Notes under the pieces: generated by a model
Databases searched by the model: none
Told to the model about the DNA's origin: nothing
What the model saw: only the letters and a program-made list of their open reading frames with translations
Assembly: GCF_049331405.1 (NCBI RefSeq)
Contig: NZ_CP186274.1
Location: forward strand, 9,486,001 to 9,550,000
Length of the DNA: 64,000 nucleotides
From: PoT sp049331405
GTDB taxonomy: Bacteria; Planctomycetota; Planctomycetia; Isosphaerales; Isosphaeraceae
Direction: 5' to 3'
In this document: piece by piece, positions 24,425 to 32,650 of the stretch
Layout: the number at the start of each line of letters is the position of its first letter
Position numbering within the stretch: position 1 is the stretch's first letter
Position numbers and translations under genes: made by a program

Positions 24425-25864
24425 TCAGGGCGAAGTCGCGATGTTGCGGAGATCCCAGAGCATCAGAGAATAGCCCGCGGAGGCAAGGGTCTTGCCGTCT
24501 GGGGAGAGGGCTATCTTCAGCCCATCCAAGGTACTGGAGGCATCCAGATCGGCGAGCTTTCGACCCGTGCTGACTTCCAAGAGAACGACCGATGAATGAG
24601 GCTGGAGCGGCCATTCACCGGTCACCGCCAGCCATTGACTATCAGGCGAGAAGACGAGTTGGTCCGGTTCGCCGAAATCTCCCTTGCCAATGTCTCGCGT
24701 CTTCTGCGTGGCCCTATCCCAGATTCGGATCCACCCCGACGTAATTTGCTCCTCTTTAACGTCGGAATCGCAGGCGATCGCGAGGATCATCCCATCGGGA
24801 CTCCAGGCCAGGCTATTGAAATCCATGCCCTGGCCCTCCGATAGTTTAATAATTTCCTCATGTTTATTGACATTATAAATATCGATCTCGGAGTAGCGTT
24901 CGTAGCTCTCCTCCATGTTGTCGTCGAACCGATTCAGACATGCCAGAGCAAGCCCCTTTCGATCGAAATCGAATTCAACCGAAGAATGGTGGAATCCAGC
25001 CTTCGCGGGAACCGCGAATCGGGCGAGTTCACGACCTGCGTCCGCGTCCCAGATCAGAATACCGCTTTTTTCATATCCGGCAGCCAGGATTCGAGCATCC
25101 GGCGAGAAGGCGAGATCCAGATTCAGAGCTCCACCCTCGGGAGCCGCGAGCGTCAACTTCTCTTCACCTTTCGCGAGGTCCCTGAGCCGAATCATCCCAT
25201 TCTTATCGGAATCCGCCACGGTTCTTCCGTCGGGCGATATTAGAGTGTTGAATCTGGAATTATCCTTATCCGAGAGCAACTGGAATCGAATCTGGCCAGT
25301 CTCTGAATCCCAAGCTGTCAAGTCTCCCACACTCACGAATCCATCTTTCTCGTACGTGGTATCGTATCCGGAGGATATCACCAACTTACCATCCGAAGAG
25401 TATTGAATGTTCTCAACTTGATACTCGTGTGCATCGCGTTTTTCAGGCTGGAGGGTCCTGATCAGGCGATTCGTCTTCGCATCGACGAGGCGAATCAGCC
25501 CTCCATTCTCGTTCACGCAAGGCGTAGGGAAGATGCGGCAATAGGCTCTCCAGGGACCGTCACCGAAGGCGATGGTGAGGCCATCGGGAGAGTAAGCAAC
25601 GCACGTGCCCCATGCGGCGCTATCGGACATCATCATCTCTTCGGCAATTGTATGCCTGGTGGGAGGCTCATCAGCCTTGGGCCCGCTCCTGAAGAAAACG
25701 AAACCACGGTCCTCGGGTTCGAACTCGAGCGTGATCGAGGTTGGCTTCCGGTTGGGTTGTTGTGCCACGAGGAGGCCGGGGGCAAGTCCCATGATCCCGA
25801 TGAGGGTGAACATCCTCAGGAACCGAACCTGGAAGGATACGGACTCGAGACAACGCCAGCTCAT
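24425..25864 (-). CDS. Secreted WD40-repeat protein
   Basis: 479 residues. A hydrophobic N-terminal segment (FTLIGIMGLAPGLLVAQ, about 19-35) looks like a signal peptide. The rest shows repeated WD40-type blades with SPDG turns and W-D or L-W-D ends: VAYSPDG, TLISPDG, LAFSPDA, LAWSPDG, LVFSPDS, ALSPDG...LMLWDL. It is probably a seven-blade propeller scaffold outside the cytoplasm; no catalytic motif was seen. ATG 25864 has GAGGAC upstream; a GTG at 25882 would extend it by six residues. GC content is lower than in the ribosomal genes. It is divergent from the second WD40 gene. Confidence 0.85.
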   Translation of the reverse strand: MSWRCLESVSFQVRFLRMFTLIGIMGLAPGLLVAQQPNRKPTSITLEFEPEDRGFVFFRSGPKADEPPTRHTIAEEMMMSDSAAWGTCVAYSPDGLTIAFGDGPWRAYCRIFPTPCVNENGGLIRLVDAKTNRLIRTLQPEKRDAHEYQVENIQYSSDGKLVISSGYDTTYEKDGFVSVGDLTAWDSETGQIRFQLLSDKDNSRFNTLISPDGRTVADSDKNGMIRLRDLAKGEEKLTLAAPEGGALNLDLAFSPDARILAAGYEKSGILIWDADAGRELARFAVPAKAGFHHSSVEFDFDRKGLALACLNRFDDNMEESYERYSEIDIYNVNKHEEIIKLSEGQGMDFNSLAWSPDGMILAIACDSDVKEEQITSGWIRIWDRATQKTRDIGKGDFGEPDQLVFSPDSQWLAVTGEWPLQPHSSVVLLEVSTGRKLADLDASSTLDGLKIALSPDGKTLASAGYSLMLWDLRNIATSP

Positions 25865-26356
25865 GAATGATTTTGTCCTCACGTCTTTAAATATTCATCG
25901 TCAAAACATAGCGCATCATTTCAGCTAAGGGCTTGAGCGTCGCTCGCCGATTCGGCATCCGTTGAAACTTCGTGCGCAGCAGAGCACGGTCACAGACCGC
26001 TCAATGACGGTGTGAAGGCATTTTCTGATGCGGTGGCTTCCATCAGTCGGCCGGGGTTAGACGCCCTGAGCTCGTTCGGTATTCGCGAAGATTCGCCCGA
26101 TCGCATCAATTTCGGGCGAGATCGGCCTGTCCTCCTGGCTGATTCGGAGAGGCCAGAATCACCCTGAACCCTCCAGGGAATGTTGAGCCTCGGGCCGAGG
26201 GACGTGTGATCTCGAATGCCTCGACGGTGCATGGGAAAACCCTGCGGCGATATCTAGGCAAGTGGTATGATTCGTGCTGCGATAGGAAGGGACCTGGTTG
26301 GCGAAACTTCATCGGGAGGCCAACCACTCCATCTCGCATCCTTGGATGTTGACATC
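25865..26356. other. Divergent intergenic region between two WD40 genes
   Basis: 492 bp, no supported gene. The minus-strand frames 25990-26339 are without ribosome site or family likeness. It must hold the promoters of both divergent WD40 genes, but no convincing -35/-10 pair was found. Confidence 0.45.
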
Positions 26357-27523
26357 ATGGCATACTCATCAAGGCTGGCCGCTGCTTGCGTCCTCGCGTG
26401 CTGCGGGTTGGGTTTGTTTGCGGGTACGGCGAGAGGGCAGGAGGGGCTCGATCTCAAGGATCCGGTGGATGCACTGCCGGGGATCGAGCCGGCGGGGACG
26501 CTCAAGGGGCATGAGAAATTCGTCTTCAGCGTGGCCTTCTCGCCCGATGGCAAGCTCCTGGCCAGCGCGGGGGAGGATACGGCGGCCATCTGGGACGCTT
26601 CCACGGGCAAGCGGCTTTTCACCCTGAACCCTGGAGAGATGCATTCGCCTGGTGCGCATGCCGTGGCCTTCTCGCCCGATGGGAAAACCTTGGCGGTCGG
26701 AGGGTATGTCGGGGACGTCTACTTTTATGATCCCGCGACGGGTAAGCTCAAGTCGACCTTCGACGAGCCCTCGCTCGCCTCGAAGCGGGTCGTCTACACG
26801 CCGGACGGGTCGATCCTCGCGACCGGCCACGACCAGACGACGATCATGCTCTACGACGTGAAAAATGCGAAGAAGATCGATACCCTCAAGGTCTCCCAGT
26901 CGGCGACCTTGCATGGATTCGACATCTCGTCCGACGGCAAGACTCTCGTCGCCATCACGCCCGACGAGGTGTCGATCTGGGACATTACCACGCACAAGCG
27001 TCGCAAGGCCATTGGCCATGAGGATCAGGAAAGCAAGGACATCACCACGAGTTTCGACGCCGTCGCGTGCTCGCCGAAATCCCTGCTCGCGGCCATCAGC
27101 GGCGGCAAGGCCCTGAATCAAACGACCGGGTTCCTGAACCTGAAGACACTACGGCCCGCGGGCGAACTCGTCTTCGAGCAAGGGCCGGTCGAGTCCATGA
27201 GCAACGAGCCGAGCATCCAGGTGCTGAGGTTCTCCCCCGATGGGAAGTACCTCGCCTCGGGCCCGGCGAGCGGCATCCAGAACCGGACTCCCTTGAGCGT
27301 CTGGGATGTGTCCAACGGCGAGCGCGTCGCCGCCCTGATCGGCCCGACGAATGGGATCACGGAGATCGCCTACTCGAACGACGGGAGCCGGATCGCCGCT
27401 TCGGGCAACGATAACCTCGTCCACGTATGGAAACTCTCGAGCGGCGGGTCGAAGAAAGGGAGCGCCACGTCCAAGAAGGCGTGGAAGGGGAAGGCAAATA
27501 CCAAGAAGAGGAAATCGAAGTGA
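26357..27523 (+). CDS. Secreted WD40-repeat protein with basic C-terminal tail
   Basis: 388 residues. A signal peptide (MAYSSRLAAACVLACCGLGL, then FAGTARGQ) precedes WD40 blades recognisable as VAFSPDGKLLASAGEDTAA with IWDASTGK, VAFSPDGKTLAVGG, VYTPDGSILATG, LRFSPDGKYLASG, SVWDVSNG and IAYSNDGSRIAASGNDNLV with HVWKL. The last 25 residues are almost all Lys/Gly/Ser (KKGSATSKKAWKGKANTKKR), possibly an anionic-surface anchor. No enzyme motif. The upstream in-frame ATG at 26267 would bury the signal peptide, so 26357 is chosen. It probably mediates protein contacts in the envelope. Confidence 0.85.
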   Translation: MAYSSRLAAACVLACCGLGLFAGTARGQEGLDLKDPVDALPGIEPAGTLKGHEKFVFSVAFSPDGKLLASAGEDTAAIWDASTGKRLFTLNPGEMHSPGAHAVAFSPDGKTLAVGGYVGDVYFYDPATGKLKSTFDEPSLASKRVVYTPDGSILATGHDQTTIMLYDVKNAKKIDTLKVSQSATLHGFDISSDGKTLVAITPDEVSIWDITTHKRRKAIGHEDQESKDITTSFDAVACSPKSLLAAISGGKALNQTTGFLNLKTLRPAGELVFEQGPVESMSNEPSIQVLRFSPDGKYLASGPASGIQNRTPLSVWDVSNGERVAALIGPTNGITEIAYSNDGSRIAASGNDNLVHVWKLSSGGSKKGSATSKKAWKGKANTKKRKSK

Positions 27524-27618
27524 TGAGGTCCGGGCTGGCTTTACAGTTATAAAGTACCACTCGAGTATATGAACCATTCATACCGTCTCGTCTTCGCCGA
27601 CTTGCCCAGGCGCGAACG

Positions 27619-27987
27619 CTAAACCCGTCGGCAATTTTGTGACAAGTCTTGCCTGCGAAATCGTATGTCTTTCCACGACACAACGCCGAAGGGCCGATCC
27701 CGAATCGCTCGTGAGGAGGTCGATTCGTCCGAATAGTCGGGGTGGAATCCGCCGCACTCCCTCTCGACCCAGTGCGTGAGGTACGTGTCATCGTCCGCGA
27801 GAAGCCCACGAAGCGTCTCGATATCACCGGGTTTCAATATGAGTGACTGGCGATATAACGCATAGCCGGCGTGTTCGATCGTCGGTTTCAACTTCAGCTC
27901 TTGCTTCAATAAATCCGCCTCATAGTGCTGATGCGGGAGCCCTTCGTAGACGGTGATCTTGTTGGTGTGGCGAATCGAGTCATACAC
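27619..27987 (-). CDS. Small conserved-looking hypothetical protein, possibly decayed
   Basis: 122 residues with no recognised domain. The front half (NKITVYEGLPHQHYEADLLK, then a CGGFHPDY motif at about 80-87) has the character of a real soluble protein. The part after CGGFHPDY is rich in Arg/Ser and looks less constrained, so the end may be altered. The only start available is a GTG at 27987 directly after an in-frame TAG; no good ribosome site lies ahead unless ribosomes reinitiate from the short frame upstream. It may be a pseudogene. Confidence 0.45.
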   Translation of the reverse strand: MYDSIRHTNKITVYEGLPHQHYEADLLKQELKLKPTIEHAGYALYRQSLILKPGDIETLRGLLADDDTYLTHWVERECGGFHPDYSDESTSSRAIRDRPFGVVSWKDIRFRRQDLSQNCRRV

Positions 27988-28053
27988 CTAAGGCCAGAGA
28001 GACCAAATCATGACGACGATGCCGAAGATCGCGAGGGCGATCTTCGTACTCAT
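27988..28053 (-). CDS. 21-residue hydrophobic peptide, in frame before the next gene
   Basis: ATG 28053 opens MSTKIALAIFGIVVMIWSLW plus a final Pro, one likely membrane span, ending at TAG 27988-27990. The very next codon is the GTG that starts 27619-27987 in the same frame. It is either a small membrane peptide translationally coupled to that gene or the N-terminus of one gene split by a nonsense change. Too short to be sure it is translated. Confidence 0.35.
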   Translation of the reverse strand: MSTKIALAIFGIVVMIWSLWP

Positions 28054-28630
28054 ATATCGTGATCGAGGCCGTCGCGATTCTTAATTCGGAGTAGTGTCGA
28101 CCGTCATAGGGGGTACTGCTCGCGTGCCGCTTGTTACCCTTATGAAAATTGATTTCTTTATTCATAACGAATAAAAACGAGACTGTTAATTGTATTTATC
28201 CTCAAGAACATGGAATTCGACAGTCTCCACCACAGAGTGGATTCGGTACATACCCCGATAGTCGAAAACGTCGTCTCTGTCCTCGCGAGGGTCGGCCTGA
28301 GGTTTCGGGCACCAATTCGTCCCCGAGCGAAGGCCGGCTCTGACTCTGCATGATAGGTCCGCGCGAAACCCGATGATCGGCTTCGTTGCTCCGACGTCAT
28401 GGCTTACCGTGTGCAAGGGAATTTCGCAACAGACGTATCCGTCTTTTCACAATCTAGATAAATATCAGTATTTCGCCAGGATCATTCAGAACCCTCATGT
28501 TCCAAACCGCTCTCGACTCGCGGGTACTTCCAGGCCCAAGATTGCGATTCTTGGACTGGAGTCGTGAAGCAATGATCGGCTACACTTTACCTGTACGGAT
28601 GGTTCAATGCACCGCCAATGAGGGTAGCCC
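28054..28630. other. Low-GC intergenic stretch, nothing recognised
   Basis: 577 bp, markedly AT-richer than the core regions, with only short frames lacking ribosome sites. It may be the remains of decayed genes or acquired DNA; no terminal repeats or transposase fragment were seen. Confidence 0.4.
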
Positions 28631-29245
28631 GTGGCGACACTCACTGCCATTCGCATCGGCCCCGCGGATCATGGTCGAGCCATGACGTTGCAGGAGTTTC
28701 TCGATGCCGAGGAGACTCCCGGATATCGTTACGAACTCGTCCGGGGAGTGCTTGAGGTGACCGAGGTCCCTGATGACCCTCACGGGCATGTGGTTGCGAA
28801 TCTGTACGACGCGATTTCCTTCCATCGCAGGCAGCACCCTGGCCTGATCAATTGATACCGCGGTGCCGGGGAATTCCGCCTGTGGTTGCCAGGTATAATC
28901 TCCGGGCGCAATCCCGACGTGGCGGTTGTGCTGCAGAATGCCCCCAAGGATCATCGGGGTCGGCGCATCCCGGTCCTGTCCATCGAGGTCGTTTCACAGG
29001 GCGGAGAGAAGCGCGACTACGTGACGAAACGCGAAGAATATCTGGCCTATGGGATGCTCGAATACTGGATCGTGGACCCGCAGGCTCGCAAGGTGACTGT
29101 GCTGACGCGCCACGGGGACATCTGGTCGGAGAAGGTGCTGGAAGGGGATCAGGCGATCGAGAGCCTCATCCTGCAAGGCCTGGCGGCAAAAGCGTCGGAC
29201 CTCTGGATGGATATCGAAGAGGAGTCGGTCGAAGGGGAATCATGA
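28631..29245 (+). pseudogene. Uma2-family (DUF820) nuclease-like gene broken by one in-frame TGA
   Basis: From GTG 28631 the frame encodes MTLQEFLDAEETPGYRYELV and further Uma2-like sequence to codon 74. TGA at 28853-28855 interrupts it, and the same frame then continues YRGAGEFRLWLPGIISGRNP through the PD-(D/E)XK-like core (NPDVAVV, LSIEVVS, then EYWIVDP) to a stop at 29245. Without the TGA the protein would be about 204 residues, the usual Uma2 size. A CGA-to-TGA change is the simplest cause. The restart ATG at 28886 would keep the nuclease residues but lose the N-terminal third. Uma2 genes are abundant and poorly characterised in planctomycetes and cyanobacteria. The stop overlaps the next gene (ATGA). 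Confidence 0.8.
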
Positions 29246-29889
29246 AAGGTCGTACGTCCGCTAATACGAAGCGGCCAAGCGTCGTCGCCCTGAACGCTCG
29301 GATTCGCTCCTGCCGACTCTGCCACGCTGCCGGGTTTCTGGATGAGGCCCTGTCGATCCCGATCGCCCGAGATCCCGAGCCTGATGCGCCCGTGCCTCGG
29401 ATCCTGCTGATCGGGCAGGCTCCCAGCTTGCGAGGGCAGGCGGAAGATCGCCCGTTCGCGGGGACCGCGGGGGAGAAGTTGCGGGGTTGGTTCGAGCTCG
29501 GCGGGATCGCTCGCGACGACTTCTACCGGAAGATCAACTTCAGCGCAATCACACGTTGCTATCCAGGAAGGCTCCCCGGCGCCAGGGGGGATCGGGTCCC
29601 CGCGCCGGCGGAGCAGGCGCTCTGCCGGCCCTGGCTCGATGAGCTGTTCGGGATCATACAGCCGAAGGTGGTGATCCTGATCGGGCTCCTGGCCATCAGG
29701 ACGTACCTCGGCCGGGTGCCATCGCTGACGAACGTGATCGGTTCGGCCGTGATCCGCGATGATGTTCGATACCTGCCGCTGCCGCATCCGTCGGGCGTCA
29801 GCCGATGGCTCAACGAGCCGGAGAATCAGGCGGCCGTCGTGCGGGCGATGGGGCACTTGCGGGGTTGGGTCGATGAGCTCGATCTCTGA
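29242..29889 (+). CDS. Uracil-DNA glycosylase superfamily protein, 4Fe-4S type
   Basis: 215 residues. An N-terminal CRLC pair, a TRCYPG cysteine (about 108) and an ALCRPWL cysteine (about 131) supply four cysteines, as in the iron-sulfur uracil-DNA glycosylases. LLIGQAPSLRG (about 57-67) matches motif 1 (G-x-A-P) and LPHPSG (about 180-185) motif 2. The expected role is removal of uracil or related lesions from DNA; the exact family (4 or 5-like) and substrate are uncertain. The ATG overlaps the Uma2 stop by four bases, so the two were translationally coupled. Convergent with the GH38 operon. Confidence 0.85.
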   Translation: MKGRTSANTKRPSVVALNARIRSCRLCHAAGFLDEALSIPIARDPEPDAPVPRILLIGQAPSLRGQAEDRPFAGTAGEKLRGWFELGGIARDDFYRKINFSAITRCYPGRLPGARGDRVPAPAEQALCRPWLDELFGIIQPKVVILIGLLAIRTYLGRVPSLTNVIGSAVIRDDVRYLPLPHPSGVSRWLNEPENQAAVVRAMGHLRGWVDELDL

Positions 29890-29900
29890 AACGCGAAAAA

Positions 29901-29930
29901 CCGCGGGGAAGGCCTAAGCCTACCCCGCGG
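29901..29930. terminator. Convergent terminator hairpin
   Basis: CCGCGGGG (29901-29908) pairs with CCCCGCGG (29923-29930) over 14 bases, preceded by AAAAA. It can end the glycosylase gene on plus; on minus, the T-run formed by those A bases follows the stem and ends the GH38 operon. Confidence 0.75.
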
Positions 29931-29969
29931 GTCAGTCTCGCGATCGGACTTACATATCACACATCAGCA

Positions 29970-32582
29970 TCACTCGCGGGCGGCGAGTTTCAGGACGATG
30001 GTCTTGATCTCGAAGGGGCGAAGGTCGAACGAGACGGTGTCGCCTTCGACCTTGACCGCGGCGCCGAGGTCTTCCATCAGGTTGGCCTCGTTGGCGGCGA
30101 GGACCTTCGTCTGGAACTTGACGCTGGCACCGGGCGAAGCCTTGCCGGTGGCCTCGTAGAGCCGCAGGACGGCCGTGCCATCCTTGCCCGGCTTGAGGGC
30201 CGAGATGACCACATTCGGATTGGCGACGGCGAGGAGGCCCCAGGTCTTGGGCAGGGAGCCGGCGTGAGGTTCTTCCTTGCGGACGACCAGCGGGTGGTTG
30301 AACTCGAGCCCCTCGCGATAGACCTTGGCCTCGCGCCAGTCGCCGGCATGGGGGACGACCGCGTAGCGCATCGTCCGCTCCTGGCCGATCTGGAAGCCTG
30401 ACTCGGACGACATGCCCGGCTCATAGCCGCCGCCGAAGCCATAACCGCCCAGGTGGTGCGAGCGGAGCAAGGAGATCATCATCGTGCCGTTGTCCACGAC
30501 GTGACCCGGCAGGCCGATGTTGAGGAGCGCGACGCCACGCTTGCCGTCGCCGTGATCGACCCAGTTCTGAGCGGGGAACTCGATGCCCTCGGGACGCTCG
30601 CTGGCGCCGAAGGGGATCTCCTGGATGCTCTTGCCGCCAGGGATCGTGGTCGGGAAGAGGGCCCGGTAATGTACATACTTTTCCTGGTTCACCAGCTTCG
30701 TGGTGAACTCGACCCGACGCAGGCCGGCGATCACGCGAATGTTGGTCGCGAATTGACCGTTGCTGAACGGGCGGGCGATCTGGAACTCGGAGACGACCGG
30801 GCCGACCCCGAAGGTTCCCTTGGCTCCCGGCTTCTCGTTCGAGAAGACCGCCTCGCCGGTCTTGGGGACGGGCTGCTTCGACGTCATGGCAATCCGGCTC
30901 GCGCCGTCGAGGCCGCGGTCGAGTTCCCAGAGGTCGCCGCGATCCACCTCGCGAGAGACGACGTTGGCGTGGCCGGATAGGGCCTCCCAGCCGCCTTCCT
31001 TGACATGGAGGCCGGTCAGGGCACCCGAGGCCGGGTCGACCGAGAGCTTGTAGAACTCGTTCTCGAGCAGGTTCTCGCCCGAGGCGTTCGGGCCGGTGGC
31101 CGGGGTCTTCACCTCTCGGCTCGGCGCGGCGTGATAGGTCTTGTAGCCGAGCGCCGGGATCTCGCGGGCGACGAAGGCCACGCGGGCCGTCCTCAGGCCG
31201 CCGTCGCCGTAGCGATCGGCCTTGAGGATCTGCACGGGGACGGACTTGCCCGCGTCGTCGGTGACGACCACGCCGGTGACGCCGCCATCCTCGAAGCCGA
31301 GGTCGACCTCGACGAGGTCGGAGCGGGTCCAGCCGAGGCTGTTGAAGACGACGACCGGAGCCCCGGCACCCTGGGTGTCGACCTTCGAGGCGATGGCCTG
31401 CCAGCTCGCGTCGAGCAGCTCGCCCGAGCGACGGTTCACGTATTCATAGCTTCGGATCGTGTCCTCATACACGTGATCCGTCATGACGCCCGAGGAGAGG
31501 TCGTGGGTCTCGTTGAAGAGGACCGGCTCCCAGGCCTCGAGGATCGCATTCCGATCCACCTTGGCGCCGAGCCAGCCGGCCAGGACGCCGAGCTTCTCGA
31601 CATTGAGGAGTTGACGCTCCAGGCGACGCATCCACTCCTTGAGCTCGATCCGGCTCGTATACACCCCCTGGAAGAGCGGGTTTAGCTCCCCCTTGAAGGT
31701 CGGGAGGTTGCCGCGTTTGGCGATGACCGCCTCGAAGTCGGCGGGCGTTGCGACGCGGATCGAGAACGGGGCTTCACCCTTCGCGTTGAACTCATTCGCG
31801 AGCGGGACGAGGTGCTCCTGCGGCTCGCAGACGTCGGCGCCCGAGGGCCCGGCCCGGTCCACGCCGCGGGCCTGCGGATTCAGGAGGTTGTACGACGCCT
31901 TGGAGAACTCGAGGAACTTGGGATATTCAGTCGGCGCGGGATACATGATTGCATAACTATGCGCGAGCCAGAATGCGGGGATCTTGGTCCCGTCGAGCCC
32001 TTCCCAGATGAACTCGGCAGGGTGATCCATCTTGGGAACGCCCCGGAAGAACCAGAAGGTCTTGTAGCCCCCCAGGGTCATAAGCTGGGGCATCTGCTCG
32101 TGGTGGCCGAACGTGTCGATCAGCCAGCCCGTCGTGACGTCGAGGCCGAGCTTCTCGCGGCAGTACCCCTTGCCGTAGAGGATCTGGCGGACGAACGTCT
32201 CGCCCCCCGGGACGTTGACGTCGGGCATGACGTCGAGGGCCCCTGCAATCTGGAGCCGGCCCTCGGCGATGTACTTCTTGAAGTCGGCGACCATCTCGGG
32301 GTAGCGCTCGAGGAAGGGGCGGAAGTAGGCGACCTGGTCGAGCGTGAAGCGGTAGTCGGGCTGTTCCTTCAGGAGCCGCATCGCCTTGACGATGTGAGTG
32401 AGGCCCATCTCCAGGTACTCTTCGCGAGTCTTGAAGACGGCCCCCTCCCAGTGCGTGTGGGGGATGACGTAATACGTCCCCTTCTTCGCCTCCGAGGGCT
32501 CGGCGCCCTGGGCGGAGGATGGGGGGCTCGCGGAGAGGGCCGCGAGGCCGCACACGAGGAACAAGCTGCGTTGGAGGTTCAT
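29970..32582 (-). CDS. Secreted glycoside hydrolase family 38 (alpha-mannosidase)
   Basis: 870 residues with a signal peptide (MNLQRSLFLVCGLAALSASP, then PSSAQGA). GH38 landmarks: HTHWEGAVF (about 42-50), DVMPDVNVPGGETF, WLIDTFGHHEQMP (about 153) with the nucleophile Asp, NETHDLSSG (about 355) with a zinc His, then the C-terminal beta domains. The first zinc motif, normally HTHWD or H-x-D, has Glu for Asp. The enzyme should release mannose or a related sugar from glycans in the periplasm or outside. It is last in a seven-gene operon and 68 bp after its neighbour. ATG 32582 has GAGG upstream; the frame extends to 33011 only as overlap. Confidence 0.88.
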   Translation of the reverse strand: MNLQRSLFLVCGLAALSASPPSSAQGAEPSEAKKGTYYVIPHTHWEGAVFKTREEYLEMGLTHIVKAMRLLKEQPDYRFTLDQVAYFRPFLERYPEMVADFKKYIAEGRLQIAGALDVMPDVNVPGGETFVRQILYGKGYCREKLGLDVTTGWLIDTFGHHEQMPQLMTLGGYKTFWFFRGVPKMDHPAEFIWEGLDGTKIPAFWLAHSYAIMYPAPTEYPKFLEFSKASYNLLNPQARGVDRAGPSGADVCEPQEHLVPLANEFNAKGEAPFSIRVATPADFEAVIAKRGNLPTFKGELNPLFQGVYTSRIELKEWMRRLERQLLNVEKLGVLAGWLGAKVDRNAILEAWEPVLFNETHDLSSGVMTDHVYEDTIRSYEYVNRRSGELLDASWQAIASKVDTQGAGAPVVVFNSLGWTRSDLVEVDLGFEDGGVTGVVVTDDAGKSVPVQILKADRYGDGGLRTARVAFVAREIPALGYKTYHAAPSREVKTPATGPNASGENLLENEFYKLSVDPASGALTGLHVKEGGWEALSGHANVVSREVDRGDLWELDRGLDGASRIAMTSKQPVPKTGEAVFSNEKPGAKGTFGVGPVVSEFQIARPFSNGQFATNIRVIAGLRRVEFTTKLVNQEKYVHYRALFPTTIPGGKSIQEIPFGASERPEGIEFPAQNWVDHGDGKRGVALLNIGLPGHVVDNGTMMISLLRSHHLGGYGFGGGYEPGMSSESGFQIGQERTMRYAVVPHAGDWREAKVYREGLEFNHPLVVRKEEPHAGSLPKTWGLLAVANPNVVISALKPGKDGTAVLRLYEATGKASPGASVKFQTKVLAANEANLMEDLGAAVKVEGDTVSFDLRPFEIKTIVLKLAARE

Positions 32583-32650
32583 GGAACGACCTCGTCGTGG
32601 TGGGTGAGGACCGGCCATCCGGTCGGGATTCCGCCTGACAACGGCTCGAA

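Noticed and set aside
27619..27760. Frameshift at the end of the 122-codon gene
   Set aside because: Neither alternative frame continues with convincing family sequence after CGGFHPDY, so a frameshift cannot be claimed.
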